In this document: positions 34,974 to 44,751 of the stretch, piece by piece
How positions within the stretch are numbered: position 1 is the first letter of the stretch
Layout of the letters: each line of letters begins with the position of its first letter
Source: Candidatus Binatia bacterium
GTDB taxonomy: Bacteria; Desulfobacterota; Binatia; UBA12015
Assembly (NCBI GenBank): GCA_029248525.1
Contig: JAQWJE010000043.1
Location: forward strand, 1-64,000
Direction of reading: 5' to 3'
DNA length: 64,000 nt
Made by a program: the position numbers and the translations under genes
The notes under the pieces: generated by a model
What the model was told of the DNA's origin: nothing
Database searches by the model: none
What the model saw: only the letters and a program-made list of their open reading frames with translations

Positions 34974-35762
34974 ATGCAACCCCAACCCGACTCGCCCGAG
35001 AAAACTTTTTGGGCAGAGAACCATTACCTGCTTCGAGAAAGCGTATTTACCGGCGCCGATCTCGCGGACCTGGTGGCGTGGACCGACGAGCTCGCCGGAT
35101 GGCCCGAAAAACCGGGCCATTGGATGAAATATTTCGAGCGGGCCGATCGGGACGAGCGCCAACTCTGCCGGATCGAGAATTTTCTGGAGCACCATCGCGG
35201 CCTGCGCGAATTGATTCTCGGCCCGGCCACCCTGGAGATGGTGGGTGCCCTGATGGGGGAACCAGCGATTCTTTTCAAGGAAAAATTGAATTACAAGCTA
35301 CCGGGCGGATCCGGTTTCCTCGCCCATCAAGACGCCCCGGCTTTCGCAAGCTTCGGACAACATTACCATATTACAATGCTCGTGACCGTCGACCCGATGA
35401 CCACCCGCAACGGATGCCTGGAGGTTTCCGATCCGGTCGACGGCCAGGAACTCCTTGCTCAGGAAGCCGACGGCACGGTCTCCCGGGCCATCGAAGCCGA
35501 GCGAAACTGGTACCCGCTCGAGCTTCCCGCAGGCTCCGTCCTGTTTTTCGACTCCTACATCCCCCACCGCTCCGCGGCCAATGGCTCGGAGAGCCCCCGC
35601 CGAGCACTTTATATCACCTACAACCGCTCCCGCGAGGGAGACCGTCGAGCAGCCTACTACGAAAACAAGAGAGCTGTTTTCCCTCCTGAATGCGAACGAG
35701 AAGCTGGCGTTGATTATGGAGCCAAATCCGGACCCTTCAATCTGGGGAATCCCATCCGCTGA
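34974..35762 (+). CDS. phytanoyl-CoA dioxygenase family protein (PhyH)
   Basis: 262 aa Fe(II)/2-oxoglutarate oxygenase. FLAHQDAPAFASFGQHYHIT (~113-132) has the H-x-D iron motif, LFFDSYIPHRSAANGSES (~190-207) the distal His, with an Arg in ESPRRALYITYN for 2-oxoglutarate. NGCLEVSDPVDGQELL is the usual strand between them. It should hydroxylate next to a carbonyl or at another carbon of a lipid-like substrate. It starts 13 bases after the esterase lipoprotein, so the two are likely co-transcribed. A further PhyH gene begins at 63607. Confidence 0.85.
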   Translation: MQPQPDSPEKTFWAENHYLLRESVFTGADLADLVAWTDELAGWPEKPGHWMKYFERADRDERQLCRIENFLEHHRGLRELILGPATLEMVGALMGEPAILFKEKLNYKLPGGSGFLAHQDAPAFASFGQHYHITMLVTVDPMTTRNGCLEVSDPVDGQELLAQEADGTVSRAIEAERNWYPLELPAGSVLFFDSYIPHRSAANGSESPRRALYITYNRSREGDRRAAYYENKRAVFPPECEREAGVDYGAKSGPFNLGNPIR

Positions 35763-35773
35763 GCGTCTGGCTC

Positions 35774-35802
35774 TAGACCTGCTTGCTGATCCTGTGTAGA
35801 TT
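35774..35802 (+). promoter_or_regulatory. putative promoter giving a leaderless GOLPH3-like mRNA
   Basis: TAGACC (35774-35779), 17-base spacer, TAGATT (35797-35802), then six bases to the GTG start codon. Each hexamer matches four of six consensus bases. No Shine-Dalgarno sequence is present. Confidence 0.35.
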
Positions 35803-35808
35803 CTCGGC

Positions 35809-36462
35809 GTGCTCACCCTGACAGAAGATCTCGTGCTCCTGGCCCTCGACGATCATTCCGGACGCATTCTACCAGTCGACGATATCGGCTACCGACATGC
35901 TCTCGCCGGGGCCGTACTTCTCGACCTCGCGCTGCTCGGCCGGCTGGAGAATCATCACGGAGACCTTCGCGTCGCCGACCCCGCCGACACCGGCGAGACC
36001 TTGCTGGACGGATGGCGCCAAACCATCGAAGCCGAAACAACTCCTCTCGAGGTCCGGGTCTGGATCGCACGCCTCGCTTTGGCGGCCGACCAGATCGAAA
36101 CGGCGGCCCTGACGCGCCTGGTCCAGCGCGGCATCCTCGAAAAACAGGAGACAAATTTTCTGTGGGTCTTCGAGACCCGTCGCTACCCGATGCTCGATGG
36201 CACCGAGGAAAAAGAAGTCAAACGACGGATTTGCGACGTGCTGCTGAGCGACGAGGAGCCTTCGCAGGCCGATGCCATTCTGGTCGGCCTGGTCGATGAT
36301 GCGCGACTGCTCCCACATATTTTGAGCGATGCGGAAACCCGAGAATCGGCCCGCCGAGTAGCGCAAGTCCGCGACATGGACGTGATCGGGAAGGAAGTGG
36401 CCACAGTCATCGAGCACCTTCGGCTCGAGATGTTGCAGGTCCTCACGCAAACACACCAATAA
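35809..36462 (+). CDS. GPP34/GOLPH3-family phosphoinositide-binding-type protein
   Basis: 217 aa from a GTG start. LTLTEDLVLLALDDHSGRIL at the N-terminus and HALAGAVLLDLALLGRLENH (~29-48) are the opening helices of the GOLPH3/VPS74 fold; RGILEKQETNFLWVFETRRY (~107-126) matches the beta-hairpin region, and the C-terminal helices follow. In eukaryotes the fold binds PI4P on Golgi membranes. Bacterial members exist in actinobacteria and deltaproteobacterial-grade lineages with unknown function, perhaps at membranes. It sits alone between a PhyH and an SDR gene. Confidence 0.75.
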   Translation: MLTLTEDLVLLALDDHSGRILPVDDIGYRHALAGAVLLDLALLGRLENHHGDLRVADPADTGETLLDGWRQTIEAETTPLEVRVWIARLALAADQIETAALTRLVQRGILEKQETNFLWVFETRRYPMLDGTEEKEVKRRICDVLLSDEEPSQADAILVGLVDDARLLPHILSDAETRESARRVAQVRDMDVIGKEVATVIEHLRLEMLQVLTQTHQ

Positions 36463-36523
36463 TTCAAAAGGGGCGCTACCCTCCGGACCGACCGGAGAAC
36501 GGTGAGCCCCATCGGGAGAGATA

Positions 36524-37297
36524 ATGGCCGCAACCAAAACACCCAATGAACTTTTTGACCTTGGTGGCCGGGTCGCCATCGTGACCGGCGGCAGTCGCGG
36601 CATCGGCGAAGCGATCGCTCGGGGTTTCGCTGCCGCCGGCGCCAAAGTGGTGATCGCCTCGCGCAAGCCCGACGCTTGCGAGGCAGTGGCCCAGTCCATC
36701 AAAGCCGCAGGGGGCGAGGCGATCGCCGTACCCACGCACCTTGGAGAACTCGACGGACTCGAGAATCTCGTCAACCAGACCGTCGAGCATTTCGGACAGA
36801 TCGACATCATCGTCAACAATGCCGCAAACCCTCTCGCGTTGCCGGTGGGCCAGATTACCGCCGATGCCTTCGATAAATCCATGCACGTCAATCTGCGCGG
36901 CCCACTCTTTCTAGTCCAGAATGCTCTCCCCTGGCTGGAGAAAAGCTCGCACGCATCCGTGATCAATATTATCAGCGCGGGCGTCTACACGAACGGGGCT
37001 TACGTGGCTCTCTATACCGCTGCCAAGGCAGGCTTGCGGATGATGACGCGCTCGATGGCTCATGAATTGGTTCGTCACGGAATCCGCGTCAACGCAATCG
37101 CCCCGGGAACCGTCGACACGCAGATGGTCCGCAACACTCCCCCGGAGATGCAGGCGGGCATGCGGGACGCCGCACCAGTCAAGCGAATGGCTTCCCCCGA
37201 GGAGATGGTCGGTGCCGCCCTGCTGCTTGCCAGCGATGCCGGCAGTTTCTCCACAGGCCAGACGATCATTCTCGATGGCGGCATGACGACCTCCTGA
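36524..37297 (+). CDS. short-chain dehydrogenase/reductase
   Basis: 257 aa; GGGAGAG lies 3 bases before the ATG. VAIVTGGSRGIGEAIARGFA (~17-36) is the cofactor motif, IIVNNAANPLA the NNA motif, NIISAGVYTNGAYVALYTAAKA supplies Ser, Tyr and Lys of the active site (~146-166), and IAPGTVDTQMVR the following loop. The C-terminus GQTIILDGGMTTS is typical. It likely works on acyl-CoA-derived or terpenoid alcohols given the P450 gene 182 bases downstream, but this is context only. Confidence 0.9.
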   Translation: MAATKTPNELFDLGGRVAIVTGGSRGIGEAIARGFAAAGAKVVIASRKPDACEAVAQSIKAAGGEAIAVPTHLGELDGLENLVNQTVEHFGQIDIIVNNAANPLALPVGQITADAFDKSMHVNLRGPLFLVQNALPWLEKSSHASVINIISAGVYTNGAYVALYTAAKAGLRMMTRSMAHELVRHGIRVNAIAPGTVDTQMVRNTPPEMQAGMRDAAPVKRMASPEEMVGAALLLASDAGSFSTGQTIILDGGMTTS

Positions 37298-37479
37298 GTC
37301 CTCGACGCCGAGCACATCGGAGCCCTGCGAACGGCCGCTACCAGCAAAGAATTGCTCAACCGTGGCGGCCAGCTAATTCACCTTGAAACGAGTTTTTCGT
37401 CGATTGAAGTTGCCAGACACGAAAGAGGCGCATACCACAGGGCCATCAGGCTTTGTCCCGATCGGAAGAGGACTCCCGC

Positions 37480-38670
37480 ATGCCCAGTGAACTCTACTAC
37501 GACCCCTACGATTACGCGATTGACGCCAACCCGCATCCGGTCTGGCAGCGCCTGCGGGAAGAGGCGCCTCTCTACTACAACGAGAAACTCGACTTCTATG
37601 CCCTGTCCCGATTCGATGACGTCTGGGATGCCTCCATCGACCACGATACCTTCAGCTCCGCCCACGGCACCGTGCTCGAGGTCATCAGCGACAACGTGAA
37701 CTACGGCCCCATGATGATCTGGCTCGACCCGCCAGATCATACCCAACTGCGTAAATTGGTCGGGCGCGCCTTCACGCCGCGTCGCATCCGCAGTCTGGAA
37801 GAGCGCATCCGTGAGCTTTCGGCCGACTACCTCGACCCTCTGGTCGAACAGGGTCGTTTTGATTTTGTCGAAGATTTCGGAGCCCGACTGCCCGTGATGG
37901 TCATCGGGGCCCTCCTCGGACTTCCTGCAGACCAGCAAGAGCAGGTCCGCGCCTGGACCGACAGCCTTCTCCATATCGAACCCGGCGAAACGCAACTGAA
38001 CGTGAACTCGCAGGACGCCTCCAAAAACCTCCGCGACCTTTTCCAACGCGAGATTACAGCGCGGCGAAAAGCGCCTCGAGACGATCTGATGTCAGACCTT
38101 CTGGCCAGCGAAATCGAACTTCCTGATGGAAAGCGTCGTCGCCTGAACGACGAAGAGCTTCATGCCTTTGTCGCACTCCTCTCGGGCGCCGGAAATGAAA
38201 CTGTCGCACGCCTGCTCGGTTGGGCCGGCGTCGTTCTCGCACAATACCCGGAACAGCGAGAGCGACTCATCGAAGACCCCTCGCTGATTCCCAACGGAAT
38301 CGAGGAACTGCTGCGCTACGAGGCACCGTCACCCATTCAGGCACGATACGTCACCCGACCGATCGTCCTGCATGGCCAGGAAGTCCCTGCAGGATCCAAG
38401 ATGGCCCTGATGACCGGATCCGCAGGCCGAGATCCACGCGAGTACCCGGATCCGGATACCTTCGATGTCGGACGCTCCTTCAGCAGGCACGTCGCCTTCG
38501 GTTTTGGCATTCACTTCTGTCTGGGCGCCTCGTTGGCGCGGATGGAAGGTCGCGTCGCGCTCGAAGAGGCCCTGCGCCGCTTTCCACGCTGGGAGATCGA
38601 CGAGGGAGGCCTGGAAATGGTTCATACCTCCACCGTGCGTGGCTACTCGCGCGTGCCCGTTTCCATCTAG
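37480..38670 (+). CDS. cytochrome P450
   Basis: 396 aa, soluble bacterial class. I use ATG 37480 (GGAAGAGGA ahead) over the TTG nine codons earlier. AFVALLSGAGNETVARLLGW (~227-246) is the I-helix oxygen-activation groove, EELLRYEAP (~275) the E-x-x-R motif, and FGFGIHFCLGASLARMEG (~343-360) the haem-binding loop with the Cys ligand. It would hydroxylate a hydrophobic substrate with electrons from ferredoxin; no ferredoxin gene is adjacent. The pattern resembles actinobacterial-type lipid/steroid P450s, but the family number cannot be assigned by eye. Its stop overlaps the opposing gene by four bases (CTAG). Confidence 0.93.
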   Translation: MPSELYYDPYDYAIDANPHPVWQRLREEAPLYYNEKLDFYALSRFDDVWDASIDHDTFSSAHGTVLEVISDNVNYGPMMIWLDPPDHTQLRKLVGRAFTPRRIRSLEERIRELSADYLDPLVEQGRFDFVEDFGARLPVMVIGALLGLPADQQEQVRAWTDSLLHIEPGETQLNVNSQDASKNLRDLFQREITARRKAPRDDLMSDLLASEIELPDGKRRRLNDEELHAFVALLSGAGNETVARLLGWAGVVLAQYPEQRERLIEDPSLIPNGIEELLRYEAPSPIQARYVTRPIVLHGQEVPAGSKMALMTGSAGRDPREYPDPDTFDVGRSFSRHVAFGFGIHFCLGASLARMEGRVALEEALRRFPRWEIDEGGLEMVHTSTVRGYSRVPVSI

Positions 38671-39299
38671 ACGCGCACCAGAGGTGCGAGCCGATCGGCA
38701 TTCAGGTCGGGAACCTCACGCCCTTGTTCCTGATAAATCGTCCGGAGCACCCACTCCAGCCGATCATTTCCCCAGAACTTCTGGTTGGCGACAACAAATC
38801 CCGGCACACCAACCATGCCCTGTTTGGCAAAATGCATCATGCCCAGCACGACCTGCTCATGCTTTTGAGAATCATGCGCGGCTGCGAGCAGCGCGTCCGG
38901 GTCGAGGTCAATCTCCTCAGCGATTCCACGCAGCGTCTCGTCCTGTCCAAGATCCCGGTTGTGCTGGAACCGGCAGGCAAAGGCTGCCTCGAGGTACTCC
39001 ATGCGCTTGCCGTTTTCCTGAGCATGGTAAAAGGCCGCATGGCTGGGCATCCAATCGGTATCCTTGGTGTCGGGCAGGCGCAGGGGGAGCCCATAGGCCT
39101 CACAGTGGCGCTGGAAATCCTCGAGCATATAGGCGAAATGCCTCGGATCAGCGGACACGCGGGGCTCAGGACCATCGGGAGGCGGAAAGACCGGATAGCA
39201 GACCAGCTCCACATCCATTTCCGGCAGCACCTGCTTGAGGCGATGAAAGCAAAGATAGGTGTAGGAACTGCGAAACGAAAAGAAAAATTCCAGTTGCAT
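38667..39299 (-). CDS. DsbA-fold isomerase/disulfide-like protein (second copy)
   Basis: 210 aa thioredoxin-fold protein of the 2-hydroxychromene-2-carboxylate isomerase group. MQLEFFFSFRSSYTYLCFHR has Ser residues where DsbA has CxxC, and KQGMVGVPGFVVANQKFWGN (~163-182) is the cis-Pro loop and the W/F-G motif. It is distant from the homologue at 25422. GGAGGAGAG lies 5 bases before the ATG. It is convergent with the P450 gene, and aroB lies 21 bases downstream of its start in coordinate terms, reading the same way, so the two may be co-transcribed. Confidence 0.78.
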   Translation of the reverse strand: MQLEFFFSFRSSYTYLCFHRLKQVLPEMDVELVCYPVFPPPDGPEPRVSADPRHFAYMLEDFQRHCEAYGLPLRLPDTKDTDWMPSHAAFYHAQENGKRMEYLEAAFACRFQHNRDLGQDETLRGIAEEIDLDPDALLAAAHDSQKHEQVVLGMMHFAKQGMVGVPGFVVANQKFWGNDRLEWVLRTIYQEQGREVPDLNADRLAPLVRV

Positions 39300-39320
39300 G
39301 CAAGCTCTCCTCCAGCGAGT

Positions 39321-40415
39321 TCAGCGGTCCCAGGGCTGACGCAAAGTATCGAGAGTCTCGCGGACGTCCGATAGCGATACCTCGCTATTTATTTCGGCTG
39401 AGCCGAGCGCCGAAAGCAGCACGAACCGCATCTGGCCGGACTCGAATTTCTTGTCGCGAGCCATCGTCTCCAAAATCGCATCGTCGCGAAGGCCGGGATC
39501 CAGCACCAGGGGCAGATCAAATCGATGCAGGGATGCCAGAACACGTGCCGTGTCCGTCGGACTCAGTCCGCATTTACGCTCGGAGAGAATCAGAGCCGCA
39601 CGCAACCCCAAGCTGATCGCTTCGCCATGCAGGAGCGCCCCTTCTCCAGCCGCCGTCTCGATCGCATGGCCCAGCGTATGCCCGAAGTTCAAATGCGCTC
39701 GCACCCCGGCGGTCTCCAGTTCATCCTCTTCCACGACTTTCGCCTTGATCGCCACATTCCGCGAAATCAGTGGCACAAGACCGTCACGTCCCTCCAGCCC
39801 GTCCACCACCGCGAGCATATCCGGGTCCCGAATCGCCGCGTGTTTGATGATCTCGGCAAAGCCCTCCGCCCAGGCCCGCGGTGGCAAAGTGCGCAATGTG
39901 AGCGTGTCGGCCAACACAAAGGCCGGTTGATGAAACGCTCCGACAAGATTTTTCCCCTCGGGCACATCGATTGCCGTCTTGCCGCCGACGGAACTATCGA
40001 CCTGCGAGACCACCGTTGTCGGAACCTGCAGACAGGGAACCCCTCGATAGAAAAGCGAGGCCACCAAACCGCCGAGGTCACCGATCACCCCGCCGCCGAG
40101 TGCCACTACGAAGCAATGCCGGTCCAGGCCGCTTCGGACCATCGTTCGCAGAGCACCTTCGAGATGCGCGAAGCTCTTGGTCCCTTCCCCGGGAGGCAAA
40201 ACGATCACGTGGGTCACAACCCCGGCCGCATGCAAGCTCTCCACCACCACATCGAGGTGCAGAGCCTCCACATTCTCATCGGTCAGGATCGCACATTGAC
40301 CACCCAGATCGCGGGCGACGGCCTCGGCCCCCACGTCGCCGAGAATCTCCTCACCGACCCGAACCTCGTAGGCACGCCCCGAAAGCGCGACGGTAATACT
40401 TTGTTCGCTCGCCAT
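39321..40415 (-). CDS. aroB: 3-dehydroquinate synthase
   Basis: 364 aa from ATG 40415 (AGGGA ahead). [20 protein letters not shown] (~102-121) is the NAD-binding turn, [20 protein letters not shown] (~128-147) the substrate-binding stretch, and [24 protein letters not shown] and [10 protein letters not shown] supply the Glu and two His zinc ligands. All family landmarks are present. It converts DAHP to 3-dehydroquinate in the shikimate pathway. The usual partner aroK is not adjacent here. It diverges from ilvD across 118 bases. Confidence 0.96.
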   Translation of the reverse strand: MASEQSITVALSGRAYEVRVGEEILGDVGAEAVARDLGGQCAILTDENVEALHLDVVVESLHAAGVVTHVIVLPPGEGTKSFAHLEGALRTMVRSGLDRHCFVVALGGGVIGDLGGLVASLFYRGVPCLQVPTTVVSQVDSSVGGKTAIDVPEGKNLVGAFHQPAFVLADTLTLRTLPPRAWAEGFAEIIKHAAIRDPDMLAVVDGLEGRDGLVPLISRNVAIKAKVVEEDELETAGVRAHLNFGHTLGHAIETAAGEGALLHGEAISLGLRAALILSERKCGLSPTDTARVLASLHRFDLPLVLDPGLRDDAILETMARDKKFESGQMRFVLLSALGSAEINSEVSLSDVRETLDTLRQPWDR

Positions 40416-40533
40416 ATTCCCTGAAGTTAGCAAGCCGAGACCCAAAACGGGAACCCCGGGCCGGCAAAGGGGATTCCCGCGCCGAGATCGACCGACTGGC
40501 GCAGACGACCTACGATCCGGTACACTTCTCGAC

Positions 40534-42378
40534 ATGCCTCAATATCGATCCAGAACGACAACGGCCGGACGCAATATGGCCGGAGCCCGCGCTCTTTGGC
40601 GGGCCACCGGGATGACGGACGAAGATTTCACCAAGCCTATCGTTGCGGTGGTCAACTCCTTCACCCAATTCGTTCCCGGCCACGTCCATCTCAAGGATCT
40701 GGGACAGTTAGTCGCTCGCCAGATCGAAGCCGCGGGAGGCGTAGCAAAGGAATTCAATACCATCGCGGTCGATGATGGTATCGCGATGGGGCACGACGGC
40801 ATGCTCTACAGCCTGCCCTCACGCGACCTGATTGCGGATTCCGTCGAGTATATGGTGAACGCCCATTGCGCCGACGCGATGGTCTGCATTTCGAACTGCG
40901 ACAAGATCACGCCGGGGATGCTCAATGCCGCCATGCGGATCAACATCCCTGCCGTCTTTGTATCCGGCGGCCCCATGGAAGCCGGGAAGACACGTCTGTC
41001 CGAAAATAAACTCGATCTGATCGACGCCATGGTGATTGCGGCCGACGATTCGGTCGATGACGAAACCGTCGCCGAGATCGAACGCTCCGCCTGCCCGACC
41101 TGCGGTTCCTGTTCGGGAATGTTCACGGCCAACTCCATGAACTGCCTGACCGAGGCGCTCGGGCTCTCGCTGCCCGGCAACGGCAGCGTGCTGGCAACGC
41201 ATGCCGATCGACGCATGCTTTTCGAGCGTGCCGGCCATTTGATCGTGAAGCTCGCGAAGGATTACTACGAAGGCAATGAGGACGCGATTCTGCCGCGCAA
41301 CATCGCGAGCTTCGACGCTTTCGAGAACGCCATGAGCCTCGACATCGCCATGGGCGGATCAACCAATACGATTTTGCACCTCTTGGCGGCTGCGCAAGAA
41401 GCCGAGCTCGATTTCACCATGAAGGATATCGATCGGCTTTCCCGCAAGGTGCCCAATCTCTGCAAGGTAGCGCCGAGCACGCCGCTCTACCATATGGAAG
41501 ACGTGCATCGCGCTGGCGGAGTGATGGGCATCCTCGGCGAACTGCAACGCGCGGGGTTGCTTCACGACCAAACGCGGACCGTCCATGCCCCGAGCCTGAG
41601 CGAGGCTCTCGACCGATGGGATGTCGCGGCGAATGCAGGAGATGCCGAACGCGAGTTCTACCGAGCCGGTCCGGCCGGGATTCCGACGCAGGAAGCCTTC
41701 AGCCAGGATACCCGCTGGGAGACCCTCGACACCGACCGTGCCGTTGGATGCATCCGTGATCTCCAGCACGCCTACTCCACCGATGGCGGTCTGGCGATTC
41801 TTTACGGCAACCTTGCACCCGATGGCTGCGTGGTCAAAACGGCCGGTGTGGATGACGACAACCTGGTCTTCAAAGGCACCGCACACGTCTGCGAAAGCCA
41901 GGACAGCGCCGTCGAGGATATCCTCAACGATCGCGTGCAGGCCGGCCATGTCGTCGTGGTCCGCTACGAAGGTCCCCGCGGAGGCCCGGGCATGCAGGAG
42001 ATGCTCTACCCGACCTCCTACCTGAAATCGAAAGGGCTTGGAAAAGCCTGCGCCCTGCTGACCGACGGACGATTTTCCGGGGGAACATCGGGGCTCTCCA
42101 TCGGGCATGTCTCCCCGGAGGCCGCCTCAGGTGGCGCGATCGCCCTGGTCGAAACCGGTGATCCCATCCATATCGATATTCCGAATCGGCGAATCGATCT
42201 GAAAATCGATGACGAGCAACTCGCCGCACGTCGGCAGACCATGGAATCGCGCGGCAACAAGGCCTGGAAACCCACCGAGGCGCGGCCCCGAAAAGTCTCC
42301 CCGGCATTGCGCGTCTATGCGGCCATGGCCACAAGCGCCGATCGCGGGGCGGTCCGCGACATTTCCGGACTCGATTGA
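40534..42378 (+). CDS. ilvD: dihydroxy-acid dehydratase
   Basis: 614 aa. [20 protein letters not shown] (~113-132) and [20 protein letters not shown] (~188-207) carry the Fe-S cysteines, and [20 protein letters not shown] (~511-530) is the C-terminal signature. It dehydrates 2,3-dihydroxy-3-methylbutanoate and -pentanoate in valine and isoleucine synthesis. The length fits the [4Fe-4S] E. coli-type form. No Shine-Dalgarno sequence is seen; TACACT (40521-40526) lies seven bases upstream of the ATG. Monocistronic by spacing. Confidence 0.96.
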   Translation: MPQYRSRTTTAGRNMAGARALWRATGMTDEDFTKPIVAVVNSFTQFVPGHVHLKDLGQLVARQIEAAGGVAKEFNTIAVDDGIAMGHDGMLYSLPSRDLIADSVEYMVNAHCADAMVCISNCDKITPGMLNAAMRINIPAVFVSGGPMEAGKTRLSENKLDLIDAMVIAADDSVDDETVAEIERSACPTCGSCSGMFTANSMNCLTEALGLSLPGNGSVLATHADRRMLFERAGHLIVKLAKDYYEGNEDAILPRNIASFDAFENAMSLDIAMGGSTNTILHLLAAAQEAELDFTMKDIDRLSRKVPNLCKVAPSTPLYHMEDVHRAGGVMGILGELQRAGLLHDQTRTVHAPSLSEALDRWDVAANAGDAEREFYRAGPAGIPTQEAFSQDTRWETLDTDRAVGCIRDLQHAYSTDGGLAILYGNLAPDGCVVKTAGVDDDNLVFKGTAHVCESQDSAVEDILNDRVQAGHVVVVRYEGPRGGPGMQEMLYPTSYLKSKGLGKACALLTDGRFSGGTSGLSIGHVSPEAASGGAIALVETGDPIHIDIPNRRIDLKIDDEQLAARRQTMESRGNKAWKPTEARPRKVSPALRVYAAMATSADRGAVRDISGLD

Positions 42379-42406
42379 ATCGCGGCGCCTCCCACCTTCG
42401 TTTTCG

Positions 42407-42424
42407 GGGCGCCCGGCGGCGCCC
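42407..42424. terminator. GC-rich hairpin after ilvD
   Basis: Perfect 7-bp stem GGGCGCC / GGCGCCC with a 4-base CGGC loop, 29 bases past the ilvD stop. No T run follows, so intrinsic termination would be weak. Confidence 0.4.
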
Positions 42425-42445
42425 GAATCGCTCAAATTCCGGGAC

Positions 42446-42474
42446 TTGCCCTGATCGCCTCCTGCTTCTATTGA
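42446..42474 (+). promoter_or_regulatory. putative promoter giving a leaderless dienoyl-CoA isomerase mRNA
   Basis: TTGCCC (42446-42451), 17-base spacer, TATTGA (42469-42474), then six bases to the ATG at 42481. No Shine-Dalgarno sequence lies between. Match to consensus is 4/6 and 3/6, so the support is mainly positional. Confidence 0.4.
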
Positions 42475-42480
42475 AAGCCC

Positions 42481-43323
42481 ATGAGTTACGAGTGCTTTGA
42501 TGTCGAAACCCTTGACGGGGTTACCGAAGTTCGCCTGAACCGACCGGAATCGCTGAATTCCATGATACCCGCCTTCTGGACGGAGCTACCGCGGATCATC
42601 CGGGAACTGGATGCGGGCGGGGACACCCGTGCCATCGTTCTGTCTTCAACCGGCAAGCATTTCTGCGCCGGAATGGACCTGTCCGTCTTCACTGGCGGCA
42701 GCAGCCTCGGTGGCCCGGTCGAAGGTGAAGTCGGACGACAGCGAGCCAACTTGCGTCGCCATATTCTTGAACTTCAGGAGACCTTTTCCAGCCTCGAGAA
42801 GTCGCGAGTGCCCATCCTGGCGGCGATTCAAGGTGGCGCGATCGGCGGCGCCGTAGACATGATCACCGCGTGTGACATGCGCTATATGAGCGAAGAAGCG
42901 TTCATCTGCATTCAGGAGATCAATATCGGCATGACCGCGGACGTCGGGACATTGCAACGACTCCCCAAGATCATCCCGGAAGGAATCGCTCGCGAACTGG
43001 CCTACACCGGGCGGCGCATGGGCGCTGCCGAAGCCAAGGCTTGTGGACTCATCAACGAAGTCTTCCCTGATTATGAGGCGTTGCACGCCGGCGTGATGGC
43101 CGTCGCAAAACAGATCGTGACGAAATCTCCCCTCGCGATTTGGGGCACCAAGGAGATGATCAATTATTCCCGCGACCACTCCGTTGAGGATTCGCTGAAC
43201 TATATCGCGACCTGGCAGACCGGGATGTTTCAACCCGCCGATATGGCCGAATCCTTCCGGGCGAAAAGCGAAAAGCGAGATCCCGAATTCGACGACCTGC
43301 TTCCTGCCGGAAAACCGATCTAG
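42481..43323 (+). CDS. delta(3,5)-delta(2,4)-dienoyl-CoA isomerase-like crotonase
   Basis: 280 aa. It aligns by eye with mammalian ECH1: GKHFCAGMDLSVF (~58-70), GGAIGGAVDMITACDMRYMS (~119-138) with the catalytic Asp in ACDMR, and IQEINIGMTADVGTLQRLPK (~143-162), which keeps the Glu and Asp that shift protons in dienoyl-CoA isomerase. So a move of double bonds in dienoyl-CoA during unsaturated fatty-acid oxidation is the best call. It lacks a signal or peroxisomal-type tail, as expected of bacteria. It lies 46 bases before the RNA methyltransferase gene. Confidence 0.85.
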   Translation: MSYECFDVETLDGVTEVRLNRPESLNSMIPAFWTELPRIIRELDAGGDTRAIVLSSTGKHFCAGMDLSVFTGGSSLGGPVEGEVGRQRANLRRHILELQETFSSLEKSRVPILAAIQGGAIGGAVDMITACDMRYMSEEAFICIQEINIGMTADVGTLQRLPKIIPEGIARELAYTGRRMGAAEAKACGLINEVFPDYEALHAGVMAVAKQIVTKSPLAIWGTKEMINYSRDHSVEDSLNYIATWQTGMFQPADMAESFRAKSEKRDPEFDDLLPAGKPI

Positions 43324-43369
43324 TCATGCGGACAACGCTCACCTTGGTCGGTGAGCCCGGAGAGCTTCC

Positions 43370-44626
43370 ATGCCGCGTGTGCGAATCGAATCCCTCAGTC
43401 AGGGCCCTCACGCAATTGCTCGCGTCGAAGGAAAGGTGCATCTGGTCCGAGGGGGAGCGCCGGGGGATCTCGCCGAGATCGAAGTGACCGAAGATAAAGG
43501 CAAGTTTGCCTACGCAAGGATCGCCGAACTTTTCGAGCCCGGTCCGACCAGACGCGACCCGCCCTGCCGCTACGTACCCGAGTGCGGCGGATGCGGATGG
43601 CAACACCTCGACGAAGACTCGCAACGCGACACCAAGCAGAAGAGCATCGAGGAAGTATTCGCCCGCACCGACGGCCTTGCGGGTACCACGATTGACCCGA
43701 TTCTGGCGGCTTCCGCCCCTCTGGCCTATCGCCGACGCCTATCCCTCCGGGTCGAACGCAAGGAAGTCGGCTTTTTCGCCGGAGGAAGCCACAATCTGAT
43801 CCCGATCGACGAGTGCCTGCTGGGCGTACCTGCGCTGGCGGGCGGCATTGAACTCGCCCGACGGTGGGTTCGGCGTCTGGAAACTCGAATCAATCGGATC
43901 GAGCTTGCCTGGACCGGAGAATCCGACCGGATGGCGCTGATCGGCCAATGTGACGGGGCTCTGGCCGACGGAGATCGCGCCAGCAGCGAAGCGCTGCTGC
44001 GCGAAGAATCCCGACTCTCGACTCTCGTTCTGCACGGCCGGGGCTTCTACCACGCGCTCGGCATGGACCGCATCCGAGTCGAACTCCCCGGCGAAGAAAT
44101 GCATGTCCGCGCAGGCGCTTTCAGCCAGGTCAGTGACAGTGGCAATCACCAGCTGATTTCCACCATGCTCTCTTTCGCCGAGGTGACCTCCGAGACTCGG
44201 GTCGCCGATCTCTATGCCGGTGCGGGAAATCTGAGCATCCCGCTGGCTCGATCCGGCGCTTCGGTGCTGGGGATCGAACGCGATCGCCGCGGCATTGAAG
44301 CACTCCGAGCGAACGCCGAGCGCCTCCAGCTCCATAATCTCGAGGGCCGGATCGGTCATGTACATCGAACCCTTCCGCGCTATCCGGCGGGCAGCTTTGA
44401 TCTGATCGTGCTCGATCCACCACGCAGCGGGGCGGCCGAAGCCATCGACGAATTCCTGCGACTTTTGCCCAGAAAGATCGTCTACGTATCCTGCAACCCA
44501 ACCACGCTTGCACGCGACCTGGGCCGCCTCTGTGTGTCGTACCGAATTGAACAAGTGGTACCGATCGACCTCTTTCCGCAGACACCACACACCGAGGCGG
44601 TCGCTCGGCTTGTGCGCAAGAGCTGA
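43370..44626 (+). CDS. TRAM-domain class I RNA m5U methyltransferase (RlmD/TrmA family)
   Basis: 418 aa. N-terminal TRAM domain (~1-58: RIESLSQGPHAIARVEGKVH). CRYVPECGGCGWQHLDED (~67-84) provides three clustered Cys for the [4Fe-4S] site, with DECLLGVP a possible fourth. SAM-binding region VADLYAGAGNLSIPLARSGA (~278-297), DLIVLDPPRSGAAEAID and the catalytic IVYVSCNPTTLARDLGRL (~371-388). It makes 5-methyluridine in rRNA (RlmD/RlmC-like) or tRNA; the target is not settled by sequence. Confidence 0.9.
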   Translation: MPRVRIESLSQGPHAIARVEGKVHLVRGGAPGDLAEIEVTEDKGKFAYARIAELFEPGPTRRDPPCRYVPECGGCGWQHLDEDSQRDTKQKSIEEVFARTDGLAGTTIDPILAASAPLAYRRRLSLRVERKEVGFFAGGSHNLIPIDECLLGVPALAGGIELARRWVRRLETRINRIELAWTGESDRMALIGQCDGALADGDRASSEALLREESRLSTLVLHGRGFYHALGMDRIRVELPGEEMHVRAGAFSQVSDSGNHQLISTMLSFAEVTSETRVADLYAGAGNLSIPLARSGASVLGIERDRRGIEALRANAERLQLHNLEGRIGHVHRTLPRYPAGSFDLIVLDPPRSGAAEAIDEFLRLLPRKIVYVSCNPTTLARDLGRLCVSYRIEQVVPIDLFPQTPHTEAVARLVRKS

Positions 44627-44751
44627 GCCTCGGGTCCGCGGCAGACCCAAATCTCCGCGCAAAAAACGAGCAAAGTCAGCGGTTTCACTTGCGCCCCCAA
44701 CGCAGGATCGCCACACTCCGCGTGGGAGATTTCATTCATGGGGGAAGCGAA

